A stretch of 33,065 bases of DNA from Bacillota bacterium (GCA_021769035.1 JAETTP010000023.1:1-33065); one strand, 5' to 3'. Counted from the stretch's first letter, positions 18,960 through 27,994 are shown. Numbers and translations are program-made. Notes: generated by a model from the sequence alone, not told the origin.

Positions 18960-19665
18960 AAAGTTTCAAACGTCTAGCGACTTCTTGGTAGGCCTCAGCT
19001 TCTCCGCCTAAATCTCTGCGAAAACGATCCTTGTCCAGCTTCTCATTGGTGTCGGCGTCCCAAAGGCGGCAGGTGTCCGGGGAAATCTCGTCCGCCAGGA
19101 TAATCGTGCCGTCGTCCAGGCGGCCAAACTCAATCTTGAAGTCTACCAGGCGGATATTCACCGCCGCAAAAATCTTAATCAGCTCCGCGTTCACCTTAAA
19201 AGCCAGGTCGGCAATCGTGGCCAGCTCCGCCTCGGTGGCCAGCTCCAGCGCGGTAATCTGGTAGTTGTTAATCATCGGGTCGTCCAAATCGTCGCTTTTA
19301 TAGCAGAACTCCAGAGTGGGATTTTTCAGCTGGCGGCCCTCCTCCACACCAAAGCGTTTGGCAAAGCTGCCGGCGGTGACGTTGCGCACAATAACCTCCA
19401 GCGGCACGATTTTAACCCGCTTCACCAGGGTTTCCCGGTCGGAAAGCTGCTCGATATAATGGGTGGGGATTCCGGCCTGCTCCAACTGCTGCATAATCTT
19501 GTTGGACATTTTGTTGTTCACAATGCCCTTATCGCTGATGGTGCCTTTCTTCGCGCCGTTAAACGCGGTGGCGTCGTCCTTGTACTGCACCATATATACG
19601 TCCTTATCGGCGGTTTTGAAAACCTTTTTCGCCTTGCCCTCGTATAACTGTTCTAAAATTTCCAT
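18958..19665 (-). CDS. purC: phosphoribosylaminoimidazole-succinocarboxamide synthase (SAICAR synthetase)
   Basis: '[31 protein letters not shown]', '[15 protein letters not shown]', 'LVDFKIEFG', '[14 protein letters not shown]'. Confidence 0.97.
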   Translation of the reverse strand: MEILEQLYEGKAKKVFKTADKDVYMVQYKDDATAFNGAKKGTISDKGIVNNKMSNKIMQQLEQAGIPTHYIEQLSDRETLVKRVKIVPLEVIVRNVTAGSFAKRFGVEEGRQLKNPTLEFCYKSDDLDDPMINNYQITALELATEAELATIADLAFKVNAELIKIFAAVNIRLVDFKIEFGRLDDGTIILADEISPDTCRLWDADTNEKLDKDRFRRDLGGEAEAYQEVARRLKL

Positions 19666-19713
19666 TATTTAATCCTCCAATTATATATCCTTTTGTTTTA
19701 AGCAATCTGCCGG

Positions 19714-21159
19714 CTAGTCCAGCTTCTCTCTCAGCTTAGCGTTCACCTTGCCCGCGTCCGCCTTGCCTTTGCTGGCTTTCATAATCTGGCCCACCAGGAA
19801 GCCCAGCGCCGCCTTTTTGCCGCCCTGATAGTCCGCCACCGATTTGGGGTTGGCGGCGATAACCTCGTCAATCATCGCGTCCAGCGCGCCGTCGTCGCTG
19901 ACCATTTCCAGCCCGTTTTCCTTAACGTAGGCCACCGGGTCGATATTATCGGCGTAAATCAGCTCAAAAACAGCTTTGGCGGTGGTTTTGTTGATGGTGC
20001 CGGCGGCCACCAGCTGCAAAAGCGCGGCCAGCTTTTCCGGCTCAAAAGTCAAATCCGCCGCTTCCTTGCCCTCGGCGTTCAGCAGGCGCAGGCAATCGCC
20101 AATCAGCAAGTTGGCCGCTTCCTTGGGGGCCGCGCCCAGCTGCACGACGCTCTCAAAAATCTCCGCCAGCTTGCGGTATCTGGTCAGCTGGGCCGCGTCG
20201 TAATCGGAAAGCTTGTAATCCGCCACATAGCGGGCCTGCTTTTGATCCGGCAGCTCCGGAATGGTGCCGCGGATTTCCGCCAGCCATTCGTCGCTGATGT
20301 TGATGGGGGCCAAATCCGGCTCCGGGAAGTAGCGGTAATCGTGGGCGTTCTCCTTGCTGCGCATCGCGTAGCCCACGCCGCGCTCGTCGTCCCAGCGGCG
20401 GGTTTCCTGCAAAACCTGGCCGCCGTCCTCCAGCACTTCAATCTGCCGGAAAATCTCATATTCAATGGCCCGGGCAATAGCCTTAAAGGAGTTCATATTT
20501 TTCGTTTCGGTGCGCGTACCCAGCTCGGTCTGGCCCACGCGGCGCACGGACAGGTTCACGTCCGCCCGCATAGAGCCCTCCTGCATTTTGCAATCGGAAA
20601 CGTTCAGATATTCCAGGGTAGATTTCAGCTTTTCCAGATAGGCCAGCACCTCGTCGGCGCAAGTCATATCCGGCTCGCTGACGATTTCCAGCAGGGGCAC
20701 GCCGCAGCGGTTGAAATCAATCAGGGTGCTGCCGCTTTGGGCCTCATGGTTCAGCTTGCCGGCGTCCTCCTCCATATGGATTTCGTGAATCCGCACCTTT
20801 TTAGTCCCCTCCGCCGCAGAAATTTCCAAATAGCCGTTGCGGCAAATCGGCAGATACAGCTGCGAGGTTTGGAACGCCTTGGGCAAATCTGGGTAAAAGT
20901 AATTTTTGCGGTCGAACTTACATTTTTGGGTGATGGTGCAGTTGGTGGCCAGGCCCACGGCCACGGCCCGTTGCAAAACGCCCTTGTTCAGCACCGGCAG
21001 CACGCCCGGCATACCGGAGCAAACCGGACAAACGTGCGTGTTGGGAGCCGCGCCAAACTCCGTGGAGCAGTTGCAGAAAATTTTGGTGGCAGTGTTCAGC
21101 TCCACGTGCACCTCCAAGCCGATAACCACCTCATAGCCTGTGTTTTTATAGCCTGCCAT
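19714..21159 (-). CDS. gatB: Asp-tRNA(Asn)/Glu-tRNA(Gln) amidotransferase subunit B
   Basis: 'YEVVIGLEVHVELNTATKIFCNCSTEFGAAPNTHVCPVCSGMPGVLPVLN', 'DFNRCGVPLLEIVSEPD', 'DYRYFPEPDL'. Confidence 0.97.
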   Translation of the reverse strand: MAGYKNTGYEVVIGLEVHVELNTATKIFCNCSTEFGAAPNTHVCPVCSGMPGVLPVLNKGVLQRAVAVGLATNCTITQKCKFDRKNYFYPDLPKAFQTSQLYLPICRNGYLEISAAEGTKKVRIHEIHMEEDAGKLNHEAQSGSTLIDFNRCGVPLLEIVSEPDMTCADEVLAYLEKLKSTLEYLNVSDCKMQEGSMRADVNLSVRRVGQTELGTRTETKNMNSFKAIARAIEYEIFRQIEVLEDGGQVLQETRRWDDERGVGYAMRSKENAHDYRYFPEPDLAPINISDEWLAEIRGTIPELPDQKQARYVADYKLSDYDAAQLTRYRKLAEIFESVVQLGAAPKEAANLLIGDCLRLLNAEGKEAADLTFEPEKLAALLQLVAAGTINKTTAKAVFELIYADNIDPVAYVKENGLEMVSDDGALDAMIDEVIAANPKSVADYQGGKKAALGFLVGQIMKASKGKADAGKVNAKLREKLD

Positions 21160-22628
21160 TATTCCGCCTCCTTCAAAACCGGCCGTTTTGCGTGCCAGTC
21201 GGTGTGCATTTGATAAGCCTGGGCCAGGTTGACCAGCCCCTCCTCCGCAAAGTTGCGGCCCAAAAGCTGCATGCCAATAGGCAGGCCCGCCGCGGAGAAG
21301 CCGCAGGGCAGGGAAACCGCCGGAATCCCCACCAAATTTACAGAAACCGTGTAAATATCGGAAAGATACATCGCCAGCGGGTCGGAAAGGCTCTCATTCA
21401 GCCGGGGCGCGGTGGTGGGGGCCACGGGGCTCACAATCGCGTCGTAAACCGCAAAAGCTTTGTCAAATTCCTGTTTAATCAAAGCCCGCACTTTCAGGGC
21501 TTTCTGGTAATATGCATCATAGTAGCCGGAGCTAAGGGCAAAGGTGCCCAGCATAATCCGGCGTTTAACCTCCGGGCCAAAGCCCTGGCTGCGCGCCGTC
21601 AGGTACAAATCCTCCAAATCGGCAAAGCTTTCCGGGTGATAGCCGTATTTAATGCCGTCGTAGCGGGAGAGGTTGGAGCTGGCCTCCGCGCAGGCGATAA
21701 TATAATAGGCCGGCACGGCGTACTCAATCATCGGCATTTCAAACTCCACAATCTCCGCGCCCAGGGCCGCCAGCTGCCCGCAGGCCGCCCGCACAGCCTG
21801 TTCAATCTCCGGATCCAGCCCCTCGCCTAGATAATTTTTGGGCAGGCCCAGCTTTTTGCCGCGCAAATCGTCGTTTTGCAAGGCGTTAGTGAAATCGAAG
21901 CTGATCCCCTGGCTGGAGGTGCTGTCCTTTTCGTCATAGCCGGCAATCACCTGCAACAGGTTGGCGCAATCCGCCACGGTGTGCGCAATCGGCCCAATCT
22001 GATCCAAAGAGGAGCCGTAAGCCAGCAGGCCATAGCGGGAAACCGCCCCGTAAGTCGGCTTAATGCCGGTCAACCCGCAGTAAGCGCAGGGCTGGCGAAT
22101 AGAGCCGCCGGTGTCGGAACCCAAAGCCAGCGGGGCCTCCCCCGCCGCCACCGCCGCCGCCGAGCCGCCGCTGCTGCCGCCGGGCACATGGCCGGCGTTC
22201 CAGGGGTTTTTGGTGGCCCCGGTGTAGGAGGTTTCCGTAGTGCTGCCCATCGCAAACTCGTCCATATTCGTTTTGCCCAGGATAATCGCCCCGGCGGCTT
22301 GCAGCTTTTGCACCACCGTTGCGTCGTAAGGCGAAATAAACCCCTCCAAAATTTTGGAGCTGCACGTGGTGGTCATCTCCTGCGTGGCCAGGTTATCCTT
22401 AATCGCCACCGGCACCCCGGCCAGCGGGCCGTCAATTTCCCCGGCCGCCAGCTTGGCGTCCACCGCCGCGGCCTGCTCGGCCGCCTTTTCGTTCAATGTG
22501 TTATAACAATGATAAACGCCGTCATATTTGGCAATCTGCGCCAAATAGGCCTCAGTTTGCGCCTGCGCCGTGGTTTGGCCGGCAGCGCAGGCCTGGCGCA
22601 AAGCGGCGGCTGTTTCATACTGTATCAA
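21159..22628 (-). CDS. gatA: Asp-tRNA(Asn)/Glu-tRNA(Gln) amidotransferase subunit A
   Basis: Amidase signature 'GGSSGGSAAAVAAGEAPLALGSDTGGSIRQPCAYCGLTGIKPTYGAVSRYG'. Confidence 0.97.
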   Translation of the reverse strand: MIQYETAAALRQACAAGQTTAQAQTEAYLAQIAKYDGVYHCYNTLNEKAAEQAAAVDAKLAAGEIDGPLAGVPVAIKDNLATQEMTTTCSSKILEGFISPYDATVVQKLQAAGAIILGKTNMDEFAMGSTTETSYTGATKNPWNAGHVPGGSSGGSAAAVAAGEAPLALGSDTGGSIRQPCAYCGLTGIKPTYGAVSRYGLLAYGSSLDQIGPIAHTVADCANLLQVIAGYDEKDSTSSQGISFDFTNALQNDDLRGKKLGLPKNYLGEGLDPEIEQAVRAACGQLAALGAEIVEFEMPMIEYAVPAYYIIACAEASSNLSRYDGIKYGYHPESFADLEDLYLTARSQGFGPEVKRRIMLGTFALSSGYYDAYYQKALKVRALIKQEFDKAFAVYDAIVSPVAPTTAPRLNESLSDPLAMYLSDIYTVSVNLVGIPAVSLPCGFSAAGLPIGMQLLGRNFAEEGLVNLAQAYQMHTDWHAKRPVLKEAE

Positions 22629-22655
22629 TCAAAGCCCTCCTTTAATTTAACTAAC

Positions 22656-22943
22656 CTACTCAACTGTTTGGGGCACCTTGAAGCAGCCCTCATCCGCCGC
22701 CAGGGCGTTTTGCAGGATTTTTTCCCGCGCAAAGCTGGGCTGGGCCACGTCCTCCCGGAACACGTTTTCCACCCCGGAAACGTGGGTGAGCGGCTCCACC
22801 CCGTCGGTGGGCAGGCTGTTCAAAATGTCCATATATTGCAGCACCTTGCTTAAATCCTGCTGCATAAGTTCCTTTTCCGGCTCCGTCAGGCGCAACTTGC
22901 TAAGCTCCGCCACATACTCCACCATTTTTCTATCAATTTCCAT
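22656..22943 (-). CDS. gatC: Asp-tRNA(Asn)/Glu-tRNA(Gln) amidotransferase subunit C
   Basis: MEIDRKMVEYVAELSKLRLTEPEKELMQQDLSKVLQYMDILNSLPTDGVEPLTHV...NVFREDV; heads the gatCAB order. ATG at 22943 preferred. Confidence 0.95.
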   Translation of the reverse strand: MEIDRKMVEYVAELSKLRLTEPEKELMQQDLSKVLQYMDILNSLPTDGVEPLTHVSGVENVFREDVAQPSFAREKILQNALAADEGCFKVPQTVE

Positions 22944-23072
22944 AGCATACCTCCGTCTGCCATTTTTCTCTGCCGCCAACCCTATCGTTGGCAGATAATC
23001 ATACTATTTTATTCTAGCATACAATAACAAATTTTTCAATAATTATTTGTTCTTCCAACCTCATTATATATA

Positions 23073-23116
23073 AAAAAGCAGACTTGCCGCCCAACGGAAG
23101 CAAAAGCCTGCTTTTT
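23073..23116. terminator. bidirectional terminator-like hairpin
   Basis: AAAAAGCAG (23073-23081) ... CTGCTTTTT (23108-23116) in the intergenic region between gatC and the XRE gene. Confidence 0.55.
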
Positions 23117-23220
23117 AATTAAATTCATCAACATTTCTCATTTTGCACATCTTTAGCACAATAATAATCTGTTTTTATGTTAAAATCAGGCAAGACATAC
23201 TAAAATTGGAGGATTAGCAA

Positions 23221-23478
23221 ATGAAAATAGATACTCACAACAACCGGAGAAACATTGCCGGCAAGCGCATTAAAGAAGCTCGAAAAAGAAATGGATTATC
23301 CCAAAGCCAATTAGCCGACCAAATGCAGAATAGCGGCATCATTATTAAAGATAACGGCATTAGCTGCATTGAACTTGGAAATAGAACTATCTATGATTAT
23401 GAGCTATCAGCTTTTGCAAAAGTTCTTGACGTATCGGTAGAATGGCTACTGGACGAAACAGACGAGAAAAATGAATGA
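23221..23478 (+). CDS. XRE-family helix-turn-helix transcriptional regulator
   Basis: 'IKEARKRNGLSQSQLADQMQ...GISCIELGNRTIYDYELSAFAKVLDVSVEWLLDE'; Shine-Dalgarno GGAGG upstream. Confidence 0.88.
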   Translation: MKIDTHNNRRNIAGKRIKEARKRNGLSQSQLADQMQNSGIIIKDNGISCIELGNRTIYDYELSAFAKVLDVSVEWLLDETDEKNE

Positions 23479-23491
23479 AAACAAACTCAAC

Positions 23492-23515
23492 GCGCACCGC
23501 AAGCAAACGGTGCGC
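23492..23515. terminator. terminator hairpin between convergent XRE and yoeB-like genes
   Basis: Perfect 8-bp stem GCGCACCG-CAAGCAAA-CGGTGCGC. Confidence 0.7.
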
Positions 23516-23521
23516 TGTTGC

Positions 23522-23788
23522 TTATTTATCATTGTAATGTCCCTTACACTGCAAAACCACAATCGTATCCTGGGCCAGCATATAAACCAACCTGTCCTTA
23601 TCATTAATGCGCCGGCTCCACTTGTCAGAATCCTCGCCTTTCAGAGGCTCCGGCTTGCCCAGTCCGGTAAAAGGCTGGCGTTGAATATCTTTCAGCAAAT
23701 CGTTTATTTTCTTCAAAATCTTTTTATCCAGTAATTGCCAGGCTAAATACTCCTCCCAGGCGTTCTCGGCAAAGGTAATTTTAGTCAA
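23522..23788 (-). CDS. Txe/YoeB-family toxin (mRNA interferase)
   Basis: 'ITFAENAWEEYLAWQLLDKKILKKINDLLKDIQRQPFTGLGKPEPLKG...WSRRINDKDRLVYML...VLQCKGHYND', characteristic of YoeB. Confidence 0.93.
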   Translation of the reverse strand: MTKITFAENAWEEYLAWQLLDKKILKKINDLLKDIQRQPFTGLGKPEPLKGEDSDKWSRRINDKDRLVYMLAQDTIVVLQCKGHYNDK

Positions 23789-24053
23789 CTTCCATTGCCT
23801 CCAATTCCGCCATAGTTTTTACCACGACTTGACCGTCTTTAATCTGCTGTTCGGCTTTTTTTAGCTGCCGCAGATTGCTTTCAGAATAAAATTTGTCCGC
23901 TGGCGCAGCAATTTCAAAAGGAATTTTACGGTCCCGCAAAGCTTTTTTGGCGTAAATCATAAAGAAAGTGGTTAAATTCATCCCCATTTCCTCGCACATC
24001 TCATCCAGCTGACGCTTCATTTCATCGTCAAAACGCAGGCTAATAGTAGTCAT
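23781..24053 (-). CDS. RelB/DinJ-family antitoxin
   Basis: 'TTISLRFDDEMKRQLDEMCEEMGMNLTTFFMIYAKKALRDRKIPFEI', ribbon-helix-helix DinJ pattern; overlaps the yoeB-like gene by 8 bp. Confidence 0.92.
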   Translation of the reverse strand: MTTISLRFDDEMKRQLDEMCEEMGMNLTTFFMIYAKKALRDRKIPFEIAAPADKFYSESNLRQLKKAEQQIKDGQVVVKTMAELEAMEVD

Positions 24054-24076
24054 TTCAGCAACCTCCTTTTGCCTTT

Positions 24077-24126
24077 ATTATACGCCAAAACGAAGCATTT
24101 TGCAAGCGTTTTTACTCATTTTGCAA
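24077..24126 (-). promoter_or_regulatory. promoter/operator of the DinJ/YoeB-type TA operon
   Basis: Minus strand TTGCAA (24100-24105) - 17 bp - TATAAT (24077-24082); 10-bp direct repeat TTGCAAAATG twice, 21 bp apart, one copy on the -35. Confidence 0.7.
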
Positions 24127-24161
24127 TTTTTTCTTTGTATATTCTGCTAAAATCAGCGCCC

Positions 24162-25088
24162 TCACAAATGCCACAAATTCTGCCGATAATCCTGCAATTC
24201 CTCCTCGCTGAAATCAGCAATAATCTCCTCCAGCACTGCCAGCAGCCGCGCCCTGTCCTCCGGCAGATTACCGGCAAACGGCACGGCGTTGGAAGCGCCC
24301 AGCGCACCGAACCAAACCGGCCTCTGCAATTCCTGCACCAGCGTTTTCAGCTCCTGATACTTTTCAATTTCCGCCTCCGGCTGCCAAACGCCCCGCCGGA
24401 TTTCCTGATAAAGCTCGGAATTGGGGTAAATCGTCAGCATACTGGCCCCAATGCGCTGCGGGTGCAGCTGATTGCAAACCGCCGCCATCGCCCTTGCGCC
24501 GGCCTCGCCCCGGCCGCAGCCGGAAACGCCCGTCAGGTAAAAGAAGTTGTAACCTATGCCGGCCGCTTCCAAACGCCGGCACTGCTCCACAATATCCGCC
24601 GCCTGGTAGCCTTTGCGCATAAAAGCCAATGCCGCGTCGTCGCCGGTTTCCACGCCCAGCGTCAGCCCGTCAAAGCCAGCCGCCCGCAGCCGGGCCAGCT
24701 CCGCCTCCGTTTTCAGCGCCACGTCCTTAACCCTAGCAAAGCAGCCAATGCTGCCAATTTCCGGAAAAGTCCGCGCAATCATTCCGGCAATCTCCAGCAA
24801 GCGCTCCGCTTTCAGCACAAACGGATTGGCCCCGGTTAAAAACACCCGGGCCGGGCCGGCGTTAGGCCAAAGCTTAAACAGGCCGCGGGCCTGCTGCTGC
24901 TTAAAAAACGCCCTGGCCTCCAGTAAATCATTTTCAACATCTGCCAACGGCGACATCTTAAACTTAAACGGCAGCTCCGCGTAAAGCGTGCAAAACTTGC
25001 ATTTGTGATGCGTGCAGCCGGCCGTAACCTCCAACAGCAGGGAGTTCGCCTCATAGGGCGGCCGCCAAATCGTTCCTGTGTAGTGCAT
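24162..25088 (-). CDS. radical SAM superfamily protein
   Basis: 'LLEVTAGCTHHKCKFCTLYAELPFKFKM' (CX4CX2C cluster), 'DGLTLGVETGDDAALAFMRKG'. Confidence 0.9.
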   Translation of the reverse strand: MHYTGTIWRPPYEANSLLLEVTAGCTHHKCKFCTLYAELPFKFKMSPLADVENDLLEARAFFKQQQARGLFKLWPNAGPARVFLTGANPFVLKAERLLEIAGMIARTFPEIGSIGCFARVKDVALKTEAELARLRAAGFDGLTLGVETGDDAALAFMRKGYQAADIVEQCRRLEAAGIGYNFFYLTGVSGCGRGEAGARAMAAVCNQLHPQRIGASMLTIYPNSELYQEIRRGVWQPEAEIEKYQELKTLVQELQRPVWFGALGASNAVPFAGNLPEDRARLLAVLEEIIADFSEEELQDYRQNLWHL

Positions 25089-25202
25089 AAAATCGCCTCC
25101 TTAGCTTTTCTGCTTACAGCATACCGCTTTGAACGCATTTATACAAGTACTATCTTTTTTTAGTAGTAGTATTATTTTTAATACTAATGGCTCTTAAAGG
25201 CA

Positions 25203-25231
25203 TTGCATTTAAGCAAGGCTTGTTTTATAAT
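25203..25231 (+). promoter_or_regulatory. sigma-A-like promoter of hxlR-family gene
   Basis: TTGCAT (25203-25208) - 17 bp - TATAAT (25226-25231). Confidence 0.65.
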
Positions 25232-25262
25232 ATCCTTGAGCTTAATCAAGAGGTGAATTAAA

Positions 25263-25634
25263 ATGGCGGATAACAAATTCAACAGCGAGCAGGCCCTGGC
25301 CCGCTGCGAACCGATGAGCAAACTGCAAGCCGTTATCGGCGGCAAATGGAAAATCTTGATTTTATGGTACGTCGCCCATTACCGGGTGCAGCGCTTCGGC
25401 CAGCTAAAACGCCGGCTGGAGGGCGTCACTCAATCCACGCTGACCAAACAGCTGCGGGAGCTGGAAGCCGACGGCTTTCTGCACCGGGAAATTTACCGAG
25501 AAATTCCGCCGCGGGTAGAATATTCCCTGACCGAATTTGGCCAAAGCTTCGTGCCCGTGCTGGAGGCTATGCTCAGCTGGAGTGAAAAGCAGTTGTGCCT
25601 GGATTTTGTCAATCCATATCAAAGCGATAAATAG
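25263..25634 (+). CDS. HxlR-family winged-helix transcriptional regulator
   Basis: 'LQAVIGGKWKILILWYVAHYRVQRFGQLKRRLEGVTQSTLTKQLRELEADGFLHREIYREIPPRVEYSLTEFGQSF'. Confidence 0.94.
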   Translation: MADNKFNSEQALARCEPMSKLQAVIGGKWKILILWYVAHYRVQRFGQLKRRLEGVTQSTLTKQLRELEADGFLHREIYREIPPRVEYSLTEFGQSFVPVLEAMLSWSEKQLCLDFVNPYQSDK

Positions 25635-25640
25635 ATTAAA

Positions 25641-25666
25641 AGCGCACCATAAACAAACGGTGCGCT
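25641..25666. terminator. terminator hairpin downstream of hxlR-family gene
   Basis: AGCGCACC-ATAAACAAAC-GGTGCGCT followed by TTATATTATTTTTC; convergent intergenic position. Confidence 0.7.
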
Positions 25667-25688
25667 TTATATTATTTTTCTTAATCTT

Positions 25689-26840
25689 CTATTTTTCCTC
25701 AATCTTCCGCAGCAGCCGCACTTTGTAAACGTAGGCCAAAATGCCGGCCGGCAACCAAAAGGCCGCAAACCACAGGCAGCCCTCGGCATAGGGCGCGGCA
25801 ATGGCAAAATCCGCGTCTTTCATAATAATACTGCGTAGCGGATTGGCGTAATAGTAAAGCGGCCAAATGTGCGTCACAACCGCCTTAAACGCCTCCGGCA
25901 TCATATATTCCGGCCAAGCATAGCCGCAGCTGAGCAGCGTGGGAATAGTCAGGAACATATTGAACTGGGTGCAGTGCGAGGTATCGTCAAAAATAGCGGC
26001 AATCAGCAAAGCCATACCGCACATGGCCAGCACAAACGGCACATGCACCAGCAAAATCAGGCCGGCGCTGCCATTGATGGGGTAATGGAAAACCTTGCTC
26101 AGGGCAAGCAGGCAGATAAACAGGCCCAGGGTGCCGGCCAGGGCGTAACTGCCCAGGCGGGCGGCCACCTCGCCAAAGGCCTGCCGCCAGCCGGGGCCGT
26201 TGCAAAGCAGCTGCTTCTTATCAATCAGATAAGGAGTCGCCGCCGCCAGCAACGTCTGCTGCACAAAAATTGCCAGCAGGCCGGGGAACAGGAAATACAA
26301 ATAGCCGTAGGTGGGGTTGTAAAGGCCGCGGTCAACCACGCTGAGGCTCAGCACGTTTTGGGCCGCCTGCTCAGGCAGCATGCCGCCGGCCTCCAACAGC
26401 TTCAGGCGAATGCCCGCGTTCATCGTGGCGCTGATGTTGCTGGCCGCCAACATAACCACGTTCATATTCATAAAGTTGGTAGCGTCCTGCAAAACCAGCA
26501 CCTCAGCGCCGCTGCGGCTTTGCAAATCGGCCCCAAAGCCGTCCGGCACAATCACCGCACCCAGGGCCCGGCCGGCCAACATCGCGTCCTCAATCTGGGC
26601 CATCGAGGAAACCTCCTCGGAGATATTCATATAAGGATAATCCGCAAAGTAATCCACCAGCTGCCTGGATTCGTTGGAGCCGTCCATATCGTAAATCAGC
26701 ACCGGCACGTCGGTGTTGGAAACCGGGCTGAAAGCACCGCCGAAAACTAGCGTGAAAAACAGCGGTATCAGCGTTAATATGGCATAAGGCTTGACACGGG
26801 CAAACCAATGGGCAAATTTTTGCTTAAAATTGTCGCTCAT
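25689..26840 (-). CDS. ABC-2 type transport permease
   Basis: TM1 followed by a large extracytoplasmic domain and five C-terminal hydrophobic segments ('YLYFLFPGLLAIFVQQTLLA', 'YAWPEYMMPEAFKAVVTHIWPLYYYANPLRSI'). Confidence 0.85.
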   Translation of the reverse strand: MSDNFKQKFAHWFARVKPYAILTLIPLFFTLVFGGAFSPVSNTDVPVLIYDMDGSNESRQLVDYFADYPYMNISEEVSSMAQIEDAMLAGRALGAVIVPDGFGADLQSRSGAEVLVLQDATNFMNMNVVMLAASNISATMNAGIRLKLLEAGGMLPEQAAQNVLSLSVVDRGLYNPTYGYLYFLFPGLLAIFVQQTLLAAATPYLIDKKQLLCNGPGWRQAFGEVAARLGSYALAGTLGLFICLLALSKVFHYPINGSAGLILLVHVPFVLAMCGMALLIAAIFDDTSHCTQFNMFLTIPTLLSCGYAWPEYMMPEAFKAVVTHIWPLYYYANPLRSIIMKDADFAIAAPYAEGCLWFAAFWLPAGILAYVYKVRLLRKIEEK

Positions 26841-27994
26841 AGGGCCGCCTCCTTTGCCTCCGGCTCCGGCTGGGGCCGCCGCCCAAACAGCAGCTTAACC
26901 AACAGCAGCAGCGCAATCTCCACCAACGCGTATTTCAGCAGGAAGATAATATGCGGCAACACATGTTCCAGCAGCATCGGCTTCAAGCAAAGCGCCCGCA
27001 TATCCGTGCCCAGATAAGTGTAAGGCAAAAATTTGGCCAACGCCTGGTAAGCCTCCGGCATAGCCGTCAGCGGATAGCTGTAACCGCCCAGCACGCTGGT
27101 GGGCAGCACCAGAATAGCCGCCAGCTGCACGGCAAAGGTACGCTCTGGCACCACACTGCCCACGATGTAGCCCATAGTGGTGATAGTGAGGGAGTAAGCC
27201 GCCAGCAGCAGCACCCCGCCCAGCAACGTGCCCCGATAGGGCAGGCCAAAGCAAACCAGCTGCACGCCCAGGCAAAGCATCATGCCCAGCACCGCCAGGC
27301 CGGCCCACTGCACCAGGCTGAGCAGATGAAAATCAAAGCGCCGCCAGGAAAGCCGGCGGTTCTCAAAACCGCGCTCCGCCCCCTGCATTACAATGCCCAC
27401 CTGCAAAATGGCCAGCAGCATGCCCGGCAGCAGATAGTAGCGGAAGCTTTTGGTGGGGTTGAACATATTGTGATAGGTCACGTTAATCGGCAGCACCTGC
27501 CCCATCAGCTCCGCCGGCAGCACGCCCAGCTTGCCGGCAAAAATCTTTTGCAGATACGCGCCGTTCATATTCAACATAATCTCGCTCAGGGCCAGCTTGG
27601 CAACGGAAACCACCGCCAGCTGCGAGCCGTCGTACAGCAGCAAAATATCCGGCGATTTGCCGGCCAGCAAATCCTTGTAAAAATCCGCCGGGATAATCAT
27701 GCCGGCCAGGGCCTGCCCCTCTTGAATTAAACGCTCCGCTTGCTCCGGGGTTTCCGCCCAGAGAGAAACGTCAAAATAGGCCGTTTCGTCCACATAATCT
27801 ATAAAATCATAGCTGAATTGGGATTTATCGCCGTTTACCACCACCGTTGGAATATGCACAGGCGAATCATCGTGCATTTCATAGCCCAACGCCAGGCCCA
27901 CCAGCAGTGGCACCAGACCATACACCAACAGCCCCATCACCAAATGCGGATGGTTTGTTTTGAAGCGATAAAACCAGGTAATTAAATGGCTCAT
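26837..27994 (-). CDS. ABC-2 type transport permease (second, paralogous)
   Basis: Same layout as the neighbour; 'YYLLPGMLLAILQVGIVMQG', 'YSYPLTAMPEAYQALAKFLPYTYLGTDMRAL'; overlaps the neighbour by 4 bp. Confidence 0.85.
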   Translation of the reverse strand: MSHLITWFYRFKTNHPHLVMGLLVYGLVPLLVGLALGYEMHDDSPVHIPTVVVNGDKSQFSYDFIDYVDETAYFDVSLWAETPEQAERLIQEGQALAGMIIPADFYKDLLAGKSPDILLLYDGSQLAVVSVAKLALSEIMLNMNGAYLQKIFAGKLGVLPAELMGQVLPINVTYHNMFNPTKSFRYYLLPGMLLAILQVGIVMQGAERGFENRRLSWRRFDFHLLSLVQWAGLAVLGMMLCLGVQLVCFGLPYRGTLLGGVLLLAAYSLTITTMGYIVGSVVPERTFAVQLAAILVLPTSVLGGYSYPLTAMPEAYQALAKFLPYTYLGTDMRALCLKPMLLEHVLPHIIFLLKYALVEIALLLLVKLLFGRRPQPEPEAKEAAL

